From: Acheta domesticus
Taxonomy: Eukaryota > Arthropoda > Insecta > Orthoptera > Gryllidae
Direction: 5' to 3'
Length of the DNA: 64,000 bases
Assembly (NCBI GenBank): GCA_031308135.1
Contig: JAHLJT010008756.1
Location: 138,557,775-138,621,774, forward strand
This document shows positions 42,401-52,766 of this stretch, piece by piece. The position numbers were made by a program, and so were the translations under genes. Position 1 is the stretch's first letter. Each line of letters opens with the position of its first letter. Below the pieces are notes generated by a model. It was not told the DNA's origin. It did no database searches and saw nothing but the letters and a program-made list of their open reading frames with translations.

Positions 42401-44729
42401 GGGCAGCTGCTATGATTGTTCCTGATGATGCCAAACGTTGCACGAGGCGTTGGACATACACTAGCATTGCAATGCATTTGTAAACATTTTGCTGTATTAT
42501 TTTACAGGAAGAACATGTGTACGTTGTTGTGACTACTGGAAATTTACTTTCATCCAAAGTTTTTTCCTTTCGAATTTGGAAATAATTTATTTACACTATT
42601 TATATAGACCCAAAATTGTTATTGCACATTTCCTATTAGCTATGCTATTCCTTAAAAACTAAGAGGGACCGAAATATTTTATTTGCCTCGAAAATTCAAT
42701 TTCTTTTTTAAATGAAAGAACACTTCGATGACTTTAATTTTAATCCGTTCAATGACCACTCCTGACACTACCCTAAAAGAAAAGAAACAAAAGCGACACA
42801 CTGATCTAAGTTGGGCATGTTCTTGGAGAGTTTTCTCCGAGCAGTACTCACACCAAAGGCACCACAAGGTAAAGCCATCGGAGTAAATCTCAGGAACCTT
42901 CGCACGTGAACTTGACCTTTGGTCTTAGGGGCTCCTGCAAGAGTGAGAGGGTAGACATACAGTGAGAGGATAGACGCACACAAGCATCACATAGCCCTTG
43001 AGAGCAAAAGTGGTGGAAGTCAAATTTTGGAAGATTTGAGTTGGATGCACTGGTAGACGGTGTGAACATTGTTCCGTCTTGGGCTAAAATGGTTTGCGTC
43101 AAACTTCAATATTTCTTAGCTAGAGACCACCACAATGCAGAAGTAGCCAATACGTTGCTCATACCGCTGCCTGCAATTATGGTGTAAGCAAGGGGTGAAA
43201 AAAACAGCTTCCAGCGGCTCACAAGAAATTGATTCTGGTTTATCTGCACCCACCACAGAAAAAGCATATCAAAAAAATTAACCGCTTTTAGTGATACGTG
43301 CGCACGTCAAAATCGCCACTTCAAATTTGCTCTCACTTGGTAGAAAATCGTGACAAAGATTTGTTTCCCAATTTTTACATCACATTACCCTCAGACGAAA
43401 ATTGTGAATGCCAATTATTTGAATGTAAGTAATAGTTTTCGTAGTGCATAACTGGTGAAAGTCAACAAAATAGTAAATTAATTAATAAGCTATGTTTCAG
43501 TCAAAAATATCTGCAGTAAGTTAGAAGAATATCTCCTTAACACGTTCTTAACACTTTAGGTGATTTATTTCTGAGTATTATAGTTTTACAGCGTTTTTCC
43601 TTTGCACATAATTTTCCGGGAAATCTCTTTTGACTTACACCACTTTTGTTCTCAACAGCTCACATAGCCGTTGTGGCACTTTGATACTCTATGAAATATC
43701 ACAAGTTAAATAGTGATTTGTCATTTTCGCCACATGAGGAATATTCACATATAATCGACCTTTGCCATTCATTCATCCATCTACTGTTGTGTCTTCTGCA
43801 ACATTTTTTATAGTTCTGTGGCAGCTCCAGATATAGAATACAGCTCTGTAGAGAGGCTGGTGTAAATGAAACTGTGGATGGGCTGCACCAAAAATGATGA
43901 AATCTTTAGGGCTTATTCGGTTTTCTGGCGGTTTTGCCTTTTGTTATTAAGAACTAGAGATGCTTCAGCAGCACACATTTTACAGCAATATTATAATATT
44001 ATCGTGATATAATATTCTAATGTCACAATTTGTGCCTTTCTTACACTTATCAAATATCACATAATCTCCTTGTAAATATTTGAAGCGTGGAATATATTTT
44101 TTTTATTCAAAAGTTTTAATGAAAATATATTTCTGCCATTAAATTTACTGTATTCAGGTACCAAATGTATTTATGAACATATACGACGCGTTTTTAGCCT
44201 CAAACTGTAAAATACACTGCCTAAGCCGTACGCCAGAAAGTGAAAACGAGAAGTCGATACAGTGGCGAATGCGATACAGCGGCGGCGGCGGTGGTGATGG
44301 CGGCCGTCGCTACTGTTGTCAGTTGTGTTGCCAGCACCGCGTTAGTAAACAAACACTGGACGACTCGTTTGGCATATACATTTCACAAGACTAACCCTGG
44401 TAGTACTGGCAAGCAAATGCAAATTGTTCGAAAAATAGACAATAGTAACTATTAAATACTACTATAATATTGTATTATTCTTCAAATCTACTCGTTTTAA
44501 TGTGAATTACATGTTTCTCGCCTTGTTTGAACATGGAATGCTAAATGCTCCATACGATTTTTCACTTAAGAAAAAAAACGGCTACGCAATATTATAATAC
44601 TGTAATAACTGGCCATATTAACCCATCTCAGTCATCAGTTGTAAAATTAATTACAAATTGAAGAACAAACACATGTTTCCGTTTGCATTCAGAAATCCAC
44701 TTGTCGGTAGAAATCTCAGGACAGACGTT
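42401..44729. other. AT-rich intergenic DNA with a small CpG patch
   Basis: About 2.3 kb of AT-rich DNA without a recognised gene. A short (CGG)n-containing patch at 44265-44345 ('cggcggcggcggtggtgatg') interrupts it. Frames at 42679-43102 are below 75 codons with no motif. Near 43980 and 44590 are 'caatattataatattat'-like runs. Confidence 0.4.
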
Positions 44730-44930
44730 TGTCAATTGATTATTTAGTGTTAAGGACACAGAACGTAGATACTTATTACACAACATTTTAGAGGAAGTAA
44801 TTTACTACACAAATAGGAACATGATTTATCCACTTTTTTGTTACCAGCGCCTGGCAACAAGCGTTTTTCTGTCGAATACAACCAATTGTAGCTTTGGAGT
44901 AGTATTATTTGTTAACGTAACAACTAAGCG
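44730..44930 (+). repeat. Family X fragment
   Basis: 'acattttagaggaagtaatt' (44783), 'tttactac', 'gatttatccac' and 'caacaagcgtttttctgtcg' (44856) match the X 3' region in order. The terminal palindrome is not clear. Confidence 0.55.
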
Positions 44931-45425
44931 ATCCCTCATCCCGATCAGGTTTTTGTCCAGTTTCCCTGATGCATTGAGCAAATACTGAGACGGCCCCTTG
45001 TTTTGCTTCTGGCCTTAAATGTAGCTTCACTGTGCGCACGTTTTGTTGACCACTCCTTTTGCTTGTAGTGGTAGGAGTAGAACAGCAGTTTATTTACCGT
45101 TGAAATTGATTTTCTATAACTCGGGAACAAACATTTTTCTAATTTCTATCTTTCTAAAGTAATAATGTTCCTAACTTCTTTTTCTATTTTTTCAAATGTT
45201 GCTAATTTCGCTTTTTTCCCCTTTTTTAAATTTTGGGCCTCAAGAAAATGTGCGCATATAATCTCTTCCCCCCGTACGTCATATACAGATTTTACTGTTT
45301 TTTGACCAAATAAATAAATAATAAATAAATAAGCGATGAAAGGTGCAAACGAATTCCAACCAGAGAGCTCCAACAATGGGCTTGCGTGAGCGCGCTCCGT
45401 GCGAAACAATTATGAATTGCACTTG
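44931..45425. other. AT-rich intergenic DNA
   Basis: No recognisable gene. A run of 'aaataaataaataa' lies near 45308. Frames on the minus strand are short or low-complexity. Confidence 0.4.
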
Positions 45426-45565
45426 AATGGGAAAAGGAGGAGGGGCTGCGATTGCGGAAGGGGAGGGGCGAGGGGAGGGGGTGCAGGAGGAGGCGTCGCT
45501 TGCGGGTCTCTCGCGGCAGCTGCCCTCCGCCCACCGCCGGCCTCTCTTGTGCCTGGAGCCCGCAT
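45426..45565. promoter_or_regulatory. Small GC-rich patch
   Basis: Purine-rich then CpG-rich DNA immediately left of a TIR element. It lengthens the ORF that starts at 45399 but shows no motif of its own. Confidence 0.2.
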
Positions 45566-45592
45566 TGCGATTGAACCAGGTGAAGAGGCTTA

Positions 45593-46397
45593 TGCTACGG
45601 TCAGAGTGGATCCACATTCGGCCGAATTCGCGTTCAGCCGAACACAGACGTTTATGGTCGAATATTTCAAATCCTCACTAGAGCGCAGGCACGGTCACAC
45701 TGCATCCGACAAGTTTTGGCGTACATGGCTGAACTTCGGAGTCGGCAGACCGATATCAAATGAATTTGATTTATTCGGCCGATCTGAGCTGTCGGAGATG
45801 ACTGTTGAAATGCTGGTTTTACTTGTACACTATCAAGATGCTCTGTGGAAGACATCTGATTCCAGAGATCACAATTGGGACAAAAGCAGGAAATTATGGA
45901 ATGAAATCGGAGAAGAAATGGCGAAACTAGTACAAAACTTGTTGTAAACATGTGACATGATGGTTACCTAATGGTTATGAACAGTTGTTCTTCTGTAGTA
46001 ATGCATTTTCTAAAATTCAACCTTTTTTCAATATCATCTCTAATTATGTCAAGTATGTAAAATAAGTATTAGGCGACATTCTTGTCTATTCGAAAAATTT
46101 CACTGATTGTGTCAGTAATTGGTAATAAAAGGTGTGAAATTCACCAGTATTTTTGCGATCGGCGAAATTAGGGTTCACCCAGTTATCTTTTTGATTTTCA
46201 AGTAGAAGAAATATAAGAGCAGACCTCTCACCAAGCAGTTATAATCTTTCACTTCCATTGCATGCCACTTATGCCCAATAATTCACAGAATTATTTTGCT
46301 GTCGGATGCAGTGTGACCAGTAAGGTTGGCAGAATCAGTCGGCCGTTCGCTCGCGAACTTTTCTTCGGTCGAAAACGGATCCACTCTGACCGTACCC
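45593..46397 (+). mobile_element. PIF/Harbinger-like element with partial ORF
   Basis: TTA lies on both sides (45590-45592 and 46398-46400). The outer inverted repeat is TACGGTCAGAGTGGATCC (18 bp identical, three bases in from each end). An inner inverted repeat GGTCACACTGCATCCGACA is at 45693-45711 and, reversed, at 46300-46318. The 3-bp TTA duplication and a SANT/MADF-like ORF fit PIF/Harbinger. Length is 805 bp with no transposase ORF, so it is a deletion derivative. It abuts a SINE-A copy at 46401. Confidence 0.8.
45654..45947 (+). pseudogene. SANT/MADF-like domain fragment from the Harbinger-like element
   Basis: An open frame runs from a Met at 45654 to a stop at 45945-45947; a second candidate start is 45798. 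The C-terminal part reads 'MTVEMLVLLVHYQDALW', then a short charged stretch, then 'SRKLWNEIGEEMAKLV'. Two tryptophans spaced around the charged segment with a following W-x-E-I motif are typical of SANT/MADF (Myb/SANT-like) domains, which PIF/Harbinger elements encode alongside their transposase. The product stops soon after helix three, so it is truncated. Upstream codons (45399-45592) lie outside the element and are not part of this protein. Confidence 0.5.
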
Positions 46398-46400
46398 TTA

Positions 46401-46936
46401 GGTAGCTGATGTCACTGCATTGCCTCTGACCGGGAGGTCCTAGGTTCGAGTCCCGACGGTGTGAGTATTAATGATACTAGCTTCTCAGCGAGGTCAAATT
46501 CAGTCGTTGTCTGGAGGAGAATTGTAGCGGCCGGCTGCTCTGATCGGTAGTTTTCGGTGGTTTCTCCGATCAACACTAGGCGAATACCAGAGCAGTGTTC
46601 TAACAAACGGGCCATGGACCGTGCGCGATCTTTGCTTCCTCTTCCTTGTCCTATCCTCACCTCTTACACACACTTACATTAACATGCACTACACTACCAC
46701 AGATGGCGGGAGACCAGCTCGGAGCTTAGAATTTGTCCCAGCTGGGGCGGTGACACGTTGGTGAGAGAAACCTTGTTTGGGTAAACCCCGCAAGTCGACA
46801 TGAAGGTCGGCGGCGGATCTCGCTATCTCGCGGGACAAAGTCACTGACACCTCCAGCGATAAAACACGCTCTATACTGATGGGACTAATGACCTTAGCAG
46901 TTGAGGCGCCCAGAATCACTAATAAATCAATCAAAA
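46401..46936 (+). mobile_element. SINE-A, full-length plus-strand reference copy
   Basis: Head from 'ggtagctgatgtcactgc' with box B 'GGTTCGAGTCCCG' at 46443-46455. The body follows in order: 'ctggaggagaattgtagcgg' (46511), 'ctctgatcggtag' near 46538, 'cttccttgtcctatcctcac' (46642), 'cacttacattaacatgcact' (46671), 'ccttagcagttgaggcgccc' (46892) and the tail 'aatcactaataaatcaatca' near 46914. At about 536 bp it is long for a SINE. No clear A-run is present; the tail is AATC-like repeats. Confidence 0.9.
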
Positions 46937-47004
46937 CATTTACATAAGACAACACCTTGTTCATCAGCTGGAAACAGCAAAATGACAATCTAAACATAAA
47001 TGAT

Positions 47005-47093
47005 ATATAGTATGGGTAATCGTGAGGCTAGGTCAATAAAATTCAATTATTCTTACAGTGCCAACGTTCAACGTGCCATTACCCATACTATAT
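47005..47093. repeat. Short inverted-repeat unit (16-bp perfect arms)
   Basis: 47005-47020 (ATATAGTATGGGTAAT) is the exact reverse complement of 47078-47093, separated by 57 bp. It could be a very small MITE (TA-flanked) or a hairpin. There are no further copies in the window. Confidence 0.6.
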
Positions 47094-48425
47094 TGATAAG
47101 AAGAGGTCAAGATAAACAGAATAAATTAAACAGCACTCATAAAAAAACTGGTTCACAAACTTACCTTTCGTAAACATAAGGACTCACTACCGAAAAAACC
47201 CAAGATGTGTGCAACGAGAATTGTACTCAAATACAAATTAATTGTATCTTGTATTCGTCATAAAGATTTGTGGGAGAAATCATGATGTAATGATTCTAGC
47301 AACTAGAAACTCTATTTTTAAACACTCTAAACATCATAAATTATTTTTTGGTTTACTCTTTGCTTCGAGAAAAGAATTTCACAGTGCCTAAGAAGAATTA
47401 TTAATAAGGCCTCCTGTGAACAGTGGATTAAAAATATTGTTTAATTTTGTAATGAATTTCATCTTCGTACTGACTACAATGGGACACGATAAAAGGCAGC
47501 GCATTAATCTTATTCATTCCTGACTTATGTGTCGGAGGATTTAGTCATTAATAAACGGCATAAATCATTTAGTTTATAATTTTCAATTATTTTTTTGAAA
47601 TTCAAGATCAAACACGTTTGTTGTAACAACACAATATATGTGAAAATGTGTTGAAACTAATATTATTTTCGAGTTGTTAAGAAGAGGAACTGTGAATTGC
47701 AAAAGTAGCATGTGTTTTTCGTAGGAAAGAAATTGTAAAAAAAACGAAATAAATACAATTCGACTTTTCAAATGGGATGGAGATCGTGACATATTTTTAC
47801 TTATATTCTTTCTTACTGCACCCATACACCATTGACATGCCTCAGGGAAGATTTGTATTTATTAAATCGTAGATTTTGAAGGAAATAAAGTAAGCTTCAC
47901 AACTTCAGCTAGCTTTCCGCAATTTGCAAATATTAATATCTCGTTTTCGTGGAACGTCCGGGCATATTGTTACTATATTGTGTTGATATATTTGAAGGGC
48001 TTTGGTCAGTAACAAGATGAGCACACTTCGGCCAAAATCGAGATATTAACATTGACGAATAGTGGGAGGATTGCTGTGGCTGGTGCGGTTCTTTTGTTTC
48101 TGCCCCAAACCCTTCAATTTTATTGAGATATTTCTTTGTTCTCGTGGAAAAGAAGTACGACGCAACTTTAGAGGAGACAACATACTTAACTGATATACAA
48201 ATTACTTTCTAGTCCTTGTACAAATAGTTTTAAAAGAAATATTTTCATCGTAGTGTATGATCAGAAAGGATTATAGTGTCCTGGATTATAGTTTCCAGTC
48301 GTGACCGTCGCCTGGAATTCCATTCAATCGAAGAACAGTCCCAAGAGGATGATTCGCAGTCGCAACCGATATTTATTGCTTCCTGAGTCGATTTCATTTT
48401 ACGATCCCGTTAATGAATCCAGTAA
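47094..48425. other. AT-rich intergenic DNA
   Basis: No gene or repeat recognised over about 1.3 kb. The minus-strand frame 47583-47825 (80 codons) has no motif. Confidence 0.4.
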
Positions 48426-48830
48426 TTGCGTGAGCGACTTTCTCGTCAACGTTCAGGACGCGTCGTAAATCTCAGGGCATTGGCGGCGTCGCGTCGCGTC
48501 GCGGGGCGTCAGCTGCCCTTCCGCTCGCAGCGGGCGCCGAGGGCCGGCCCTTCGGCCCTTCGGCCCTTCCTCGGCCGCTCCGCGCCTTTGTCTCCCCTGC
48601 GCTGCTAGACAGCCGGCTTATTAGTTCCTAGAAGCAATTGATGCTGCCACTCGCATCTCGGCGCGCTCTCATTACCTGGTCGCCCGACGGCGGCCATTGT
48701 TGCCGCCCGCCGCCCCCACCGCTCCCCGATGCCCCTCTCCCCGCCCCCGGCGATCCGAATCTCGCCGCTAATGCCTGTCGGCGGCCCCGCAACCCCACCC
48801 GCACTGGGGCGAAGCCCGAGGAAGGGGCCA
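48426..48830. promoter_or_regulatory. GC/CpG-rich island
   Basis: CpG-rich with 'gcgtcgcgtcgcgtcgcg' near 48486 and a 'cggcccttcggcccttcggc' triplication (48540-48570). It is preceded by AT cores 'gatatttattgcttc' (48368) and 'cgttaatgaatcc' near 48408. A regulatory function is inferred only from composition. Confidence 0.3.
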
Positions 48831-50184
48831 CAATTCAAAATAGGTGTAGTTGTTAACAGGAGACATTGATCACAGTGGCACTCATTAGAATAATTTTGGT
48901 CAGATTAGTGTTGGAATTGTCTATTTCTATGCTAAAAAAAGGGCGTTTGCTTACCACTGCCCTTCGGCATCAGTTCAAATGTGGACAGTCGTATGAATAA
49001 CGATCGAACTAATAAAAAGCAAAGTAATGGTTTCTTCAGAAAATGATCATCTGTGTTATTTATTCAGTTTTCATGATTGATTCGTTTCATGATTGGACGT
49101 AGAATATTGAACACTTATAAAAACTTTGTTTCTGAATGTAGAAAGAGTTATATGTTCCATAGAGATCCGTAATGAAATTTATGGGAATTATATCCAATAT
49201 GTAATGTAGTATTAAAAGCAGGTCCCAAATAATGTCTTTCTGGATTTCGAGCCAGTTTTTGCACAGATAAGTGGGACTTACAAAAATTACTGCAGATAAA
49301 CTGAATAATCACATTGTAACTTAAATAATATCCATAATTATAAAATCAAATGCTGCAAATAAAAGTGATACTATTATCACAAGAAGTCTTCAATTATTAA
49401 TTCCAGTAAATATTGAATATGTTAAACATGGCTGAGAAATATAGGATATCTTCGTACTCTGTTGAATTAATTTCAGTTAAATTCAGAAAACAGGTTATTC
49501 GTTTAATTTCCCCTTTTAAAATTCGTTTACTCATTGCTTATTGTAATTCCTAGCCTCTACATTTTGTCTTCATTTTAATAAAGTTTTAAAAATGTTTAGC
49601 CCACCATATTGTATTCGTCATTTTGTTTCTACTTTATTCGCCCTTTTTGAAATTGCATCTTCAGAGTAGTAATGAACAACCTAAAAAAATTAAAAAATTA
49701 AAATAAAAAAACAGTACAGAAAGTATACATATTCTGAGCAGCTTTTGTGAGTTGGCCCTCTCCGCGTGCCCATGGGGAGTGGCCGTGGGGGCTGGAAGCT
49801 GCGCCCGGGACCAGGGCGGCGCAGACTGGGAACATGAGACGCTGCAGCCAACGTGCTCCTGAAAATGGAACGTTCAAATTACTTTCCATCAAGACTTTGC
49901 GATTCCAAAATTCGAGAAACGTATAAAACAGTACTCACAATACGGACTGCTCGTCACCATTGTTTCTATTTTCTCCGGGACGATTTCCTGGAAATTCTTT
50001 CATGAAGTGCCTCTCTGCCCCGTTATGACTAAATAACGCAAACAAATACTCATTTTCCCCGCTTTTTCAGAGTGAATTATTTACATGGTACCACATGATT
50101 TTCTCGTAACAGCAATCCCCCAAGAATCCTCATTGAATAAGTCTGGTTGTCGGTCCCGACAGCTGTAAAGAAATCGTGCAAGCC
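48831..50184. other. AT-rich intergenic DNA
   Basis: About 1.35 kb with no gene recognised. A GC-richer patch at 49750-49850 contains a 64-codon minus frame with no motif. Confidence 0.4.
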
Positions 50185-50187
50185 TTA

Positions 50188-50869
50188 GGCCTCATTCACA
50201 ATGCAAACTTAAACGTAACGTAATGCTGTAAAACTTAGCCGCAAAATTTACACGTAAAAACAAGCGTTCACAATGACGAACGTAAGTTTTGCCTGAACCA
50301 ATCAGAATTCAATGTACTGAAACTTGATCAATTCGTCTCTAACATGGTGAAAATATCTTTCCACCATGGTTTCTAGCTTTTTCTTCGAGATTCTTATCGA
50401 TTTGTCTGTTTATACATGCGAGTAGATGTTGTAGTAGTGCTCACATTTCCTGCATCTTATAAGCCAGGATTCTCATGAACCAAATTCATGAGTAATTCGT
50501 CGGACATAATTAGTTTATTCGCCATCTCAGGTTAAAGTCACAATAAAAATTGTCCAAGTTCTTATATTGAATTCACAACACGCATCAAAAGCATTCGTAA
50601 ACTAGTTCTCTACATTACAATAACTATGACATAACCACAAACTACCTGAACACAATCTGAAATTGAACTTCCATGCTGCTCTCTGATTGGTCTTCGGTAG
50701 AATTCCGACGTAAACTTAACGTAAAAGCTTGAAGCTTGCGAACTCTTAAGTTTACGGTCTTACGTCTACGGTTACGTCAATGCATTGTGAATGGTCTCGC
50801 TTCATAACACATTTCTAGGTTTTGCGGCTACGTTACGTTTACGTTTAAGTTTGCATTGTGAATGAGGCC
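50188..50869. mobile_element. PIF/Harbinger-like MITE
   Basis: Both ends start GGCCTCATTCACAATGCAAA and continue identically for about 31 bp. TTA (50185-50187) on the left and TCA (50870-50872) on the right are compatible with a TTA duplication with one substitution. Inner segments rich in 'acgtaa' and 'cattgtgaatgg' add further inverted symmetry. Length is 682 bp with no ORF. Confidence 0.85.
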
Positions 50870-51732
50870 TCAGATTGGCTACCCAAAAGGTCCCTTCTCT
50901 GAGCAGCGCTTCCAAGAAGCGCCTCTGCTGGCAAAGCTTTGGCTTAAATGGGAGAATTCACACGAGCGGCGGAGTGGCGCTGCTGTGGTGAACTCCCGCC
51001 TCCACCAGCGCAGAAGATCGTCCGCGCCACCCCCAGCAGAACAGAATTCGCACTGGACACATTCACAACAGAACACAACAAACGCGCCACTGTACCGGTT
51101 TTGACCTTGGTTGGCTGCCTTTCGGCCGCCTGAGCCCACTGCGGTTGGACTCTCGGAACCTTCCTCTCTCGCGGGCGGAGGCTGCGTGTGAAGGTGTCTG
51201 TCGTTTCTCGGTGACTCCACCGAGTGGTTCCGTGTGAAGGCAGCCTAAGGGAAGACAAGCGAACGACTACCTCACACCCACCGTGAATAGTTCGCCGTCG
51301 CTTTGTTCCCCCTTGTGCGAACAACAAAGCAGCGATGGAGAGACTGGCCAGGCAATGCCTCTCTTTCAGGTCTTGGAGGCCTGGCGGTTCAATATTGTTA
51401 TGTATGTGTGAGGACATTTGAAAATGGCGCCCGCGCAGTAGGCCAACACGCCATGTTGGGGGTTCTAAAAAGCAGCCACCGTAACGAAAGGCTCCTGGAC
51501 AGTCATGGGCGAGACGTCGCCCCTAATACAAGAGAGCAAGAAGGGAGTTGGTAGTAATCCAAATCAGGAGGATGGCAATCTGATTGAGGAAGTGATTAGA
51601 GCTTGTGCCTGTCGTGAAGTATCTACTGCTTACGCTGTAGTGCATGGTTTTGTTTATTCTGCTGGAGAATAGTGTAAATAGGAACGCAGACTGGGTACGA
51701 AGAGTCTTCTGAAAACACTATGTTTTCATCGT
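50870..51732. other. Intergenic DNA, moderately GC-rich
   Basis: Overlapping frames on both strands up to 157 codons (50944-51417 minus) lack a recognisable domain. A possible right MITE end 'ccgtgtgaaggcagcctaa' is near 51229, but no left partner was found. Confidence 0.35.
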
Positions 51733-51890
51733 GATCGTTGAACAGGCATCGTTGAACTGACAATGGTATTCGTTGATCTGGGTTATTGTAAACAAATATC
51801 GTTGAACTGGTAGCGTGATCGTTGAACTGGTATCGTGATCCTTGAACTGGCAATGGTTTAAGTTCATCTGGGTTACTATAAACAAATGCT
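51733..51890. repeat. Imperfect tandem repeat 'cgttgaactgg'
   Basis: The phrase 'atcgttgaactg' occurs near 51750, 51798 and 51817 with variants. Two longer blocks end in 'gggttattgtaaacaaat' (51780) and 'gggttactataaacaaat' (51871). The two long blocks are about 91 bp apart. Confidence 0.7.
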
Positions 51891-52465
51891 AAATAAAATG
51901 TTATAGTTTATATTAGTCTACCCGTTATTTCTGTATACTTCAAATATGAAAAATCGTATTTCGGAAGAATAAGAAAAAGAGTTCTACCCTAGAACAACGT
52001 TGTGAAGGAGAATTGGCCTTGCTGAGTAATTAAATTCAATTCACGTAAATACGACGTTTACCGTACACACATGGTTGCCATTATTCATCTGGCTGCTAGT
52101 AAACTCGATTGTTCATGAAAATAGTGTCGAGTCGTAACACTTTGACTCCACTTTCCTGCTATTAAAATAAATGACGTCGCAAGAACATTAAATATTCAAA
52201 TAAAACATTTTTCTTGAAAAATGCAGAGGATGGTCCAAAAAATAAGTAAATATAGAAAGATCGGACAAAATCGGAGTAGCATTTGGGAGATCTCTTAAAA
52301 AACAAACGAGAAAATTGGCGAGTTGAAGACGTAAGGATGGTGGCAGTGAGAAATTATTACGTCGCGTTGAGATTCAGGTTGATAAGCGCTTGGAACAGCT
52401 GCGTCCTCAGCCAATAAAGCGGAACGATTAGTCCCAATTGTGATGGTTGATAGATTATTTTGTGT
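51891..52465. other. AT-rich intergenic DNA
   Basis: No gene or repeat recognised. Confidence 0.4.
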
Positions 52466-52469
52466 TTTC

Positions 52470-52766
52470 CGACGATTCAAGTGCTGTGGGTTTAAGTCCC
52501 GCAAGGGCAGTGCGTGTTGTAGCACGGGAGGTGGCGGTGTTCCTCCGCAGCTGAAATGTGTGATCTGTCGCAGACATACACGACCTGGGTGGGAGATGCC
52601 TGGTTGGGGAAACCCTGCTAGTCGACGGTAGGTCGGCGCCGGATCTCGCCATCCGGCGGGGGAAGCTCACCACCGCCAACTCTCGATAAAAACATGCACT
52701 CGCTAACGTGACAGATAACCTCAGTAGTTGACGCGCCTGGAATCATTAACAACCAAACAAGCGACT
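52470..52766 (+). mobile_element. Chimeric SINE: unrelated head joined to SINE-A parts
   Basis: A head with box B-like 'GGGTTTAAGTCCCGC' (52488-52502) is followed by a short SINE-A segment in minus orientation ('gggaggtggcggtgttcctc', 52526) and then a SINE-A 3' half in plus orientation from 'gtgggagatgcctggttggg' (52589) to 'gttgacgcgcctggaatcat' (52727) and the tail 'taacaaccaaacaa'. The inverted junction lies near 52560-52590. Confidence 0.65.

Noticed and set aside
41317..42557. Overlapping ORFs up to 386 codons
   Set aside because: GC-rich minisatellite and C-rich island. Long ORFs are present in several frames on both strands at once, with Pro/Arg/Gly-rich products.
51165..51250. MITE end 'ccgtgtgaaggcagcctaa'
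   Set aside because: It looks like a Harbinger-type right end, but no left partner or duplication was found within a few kb.
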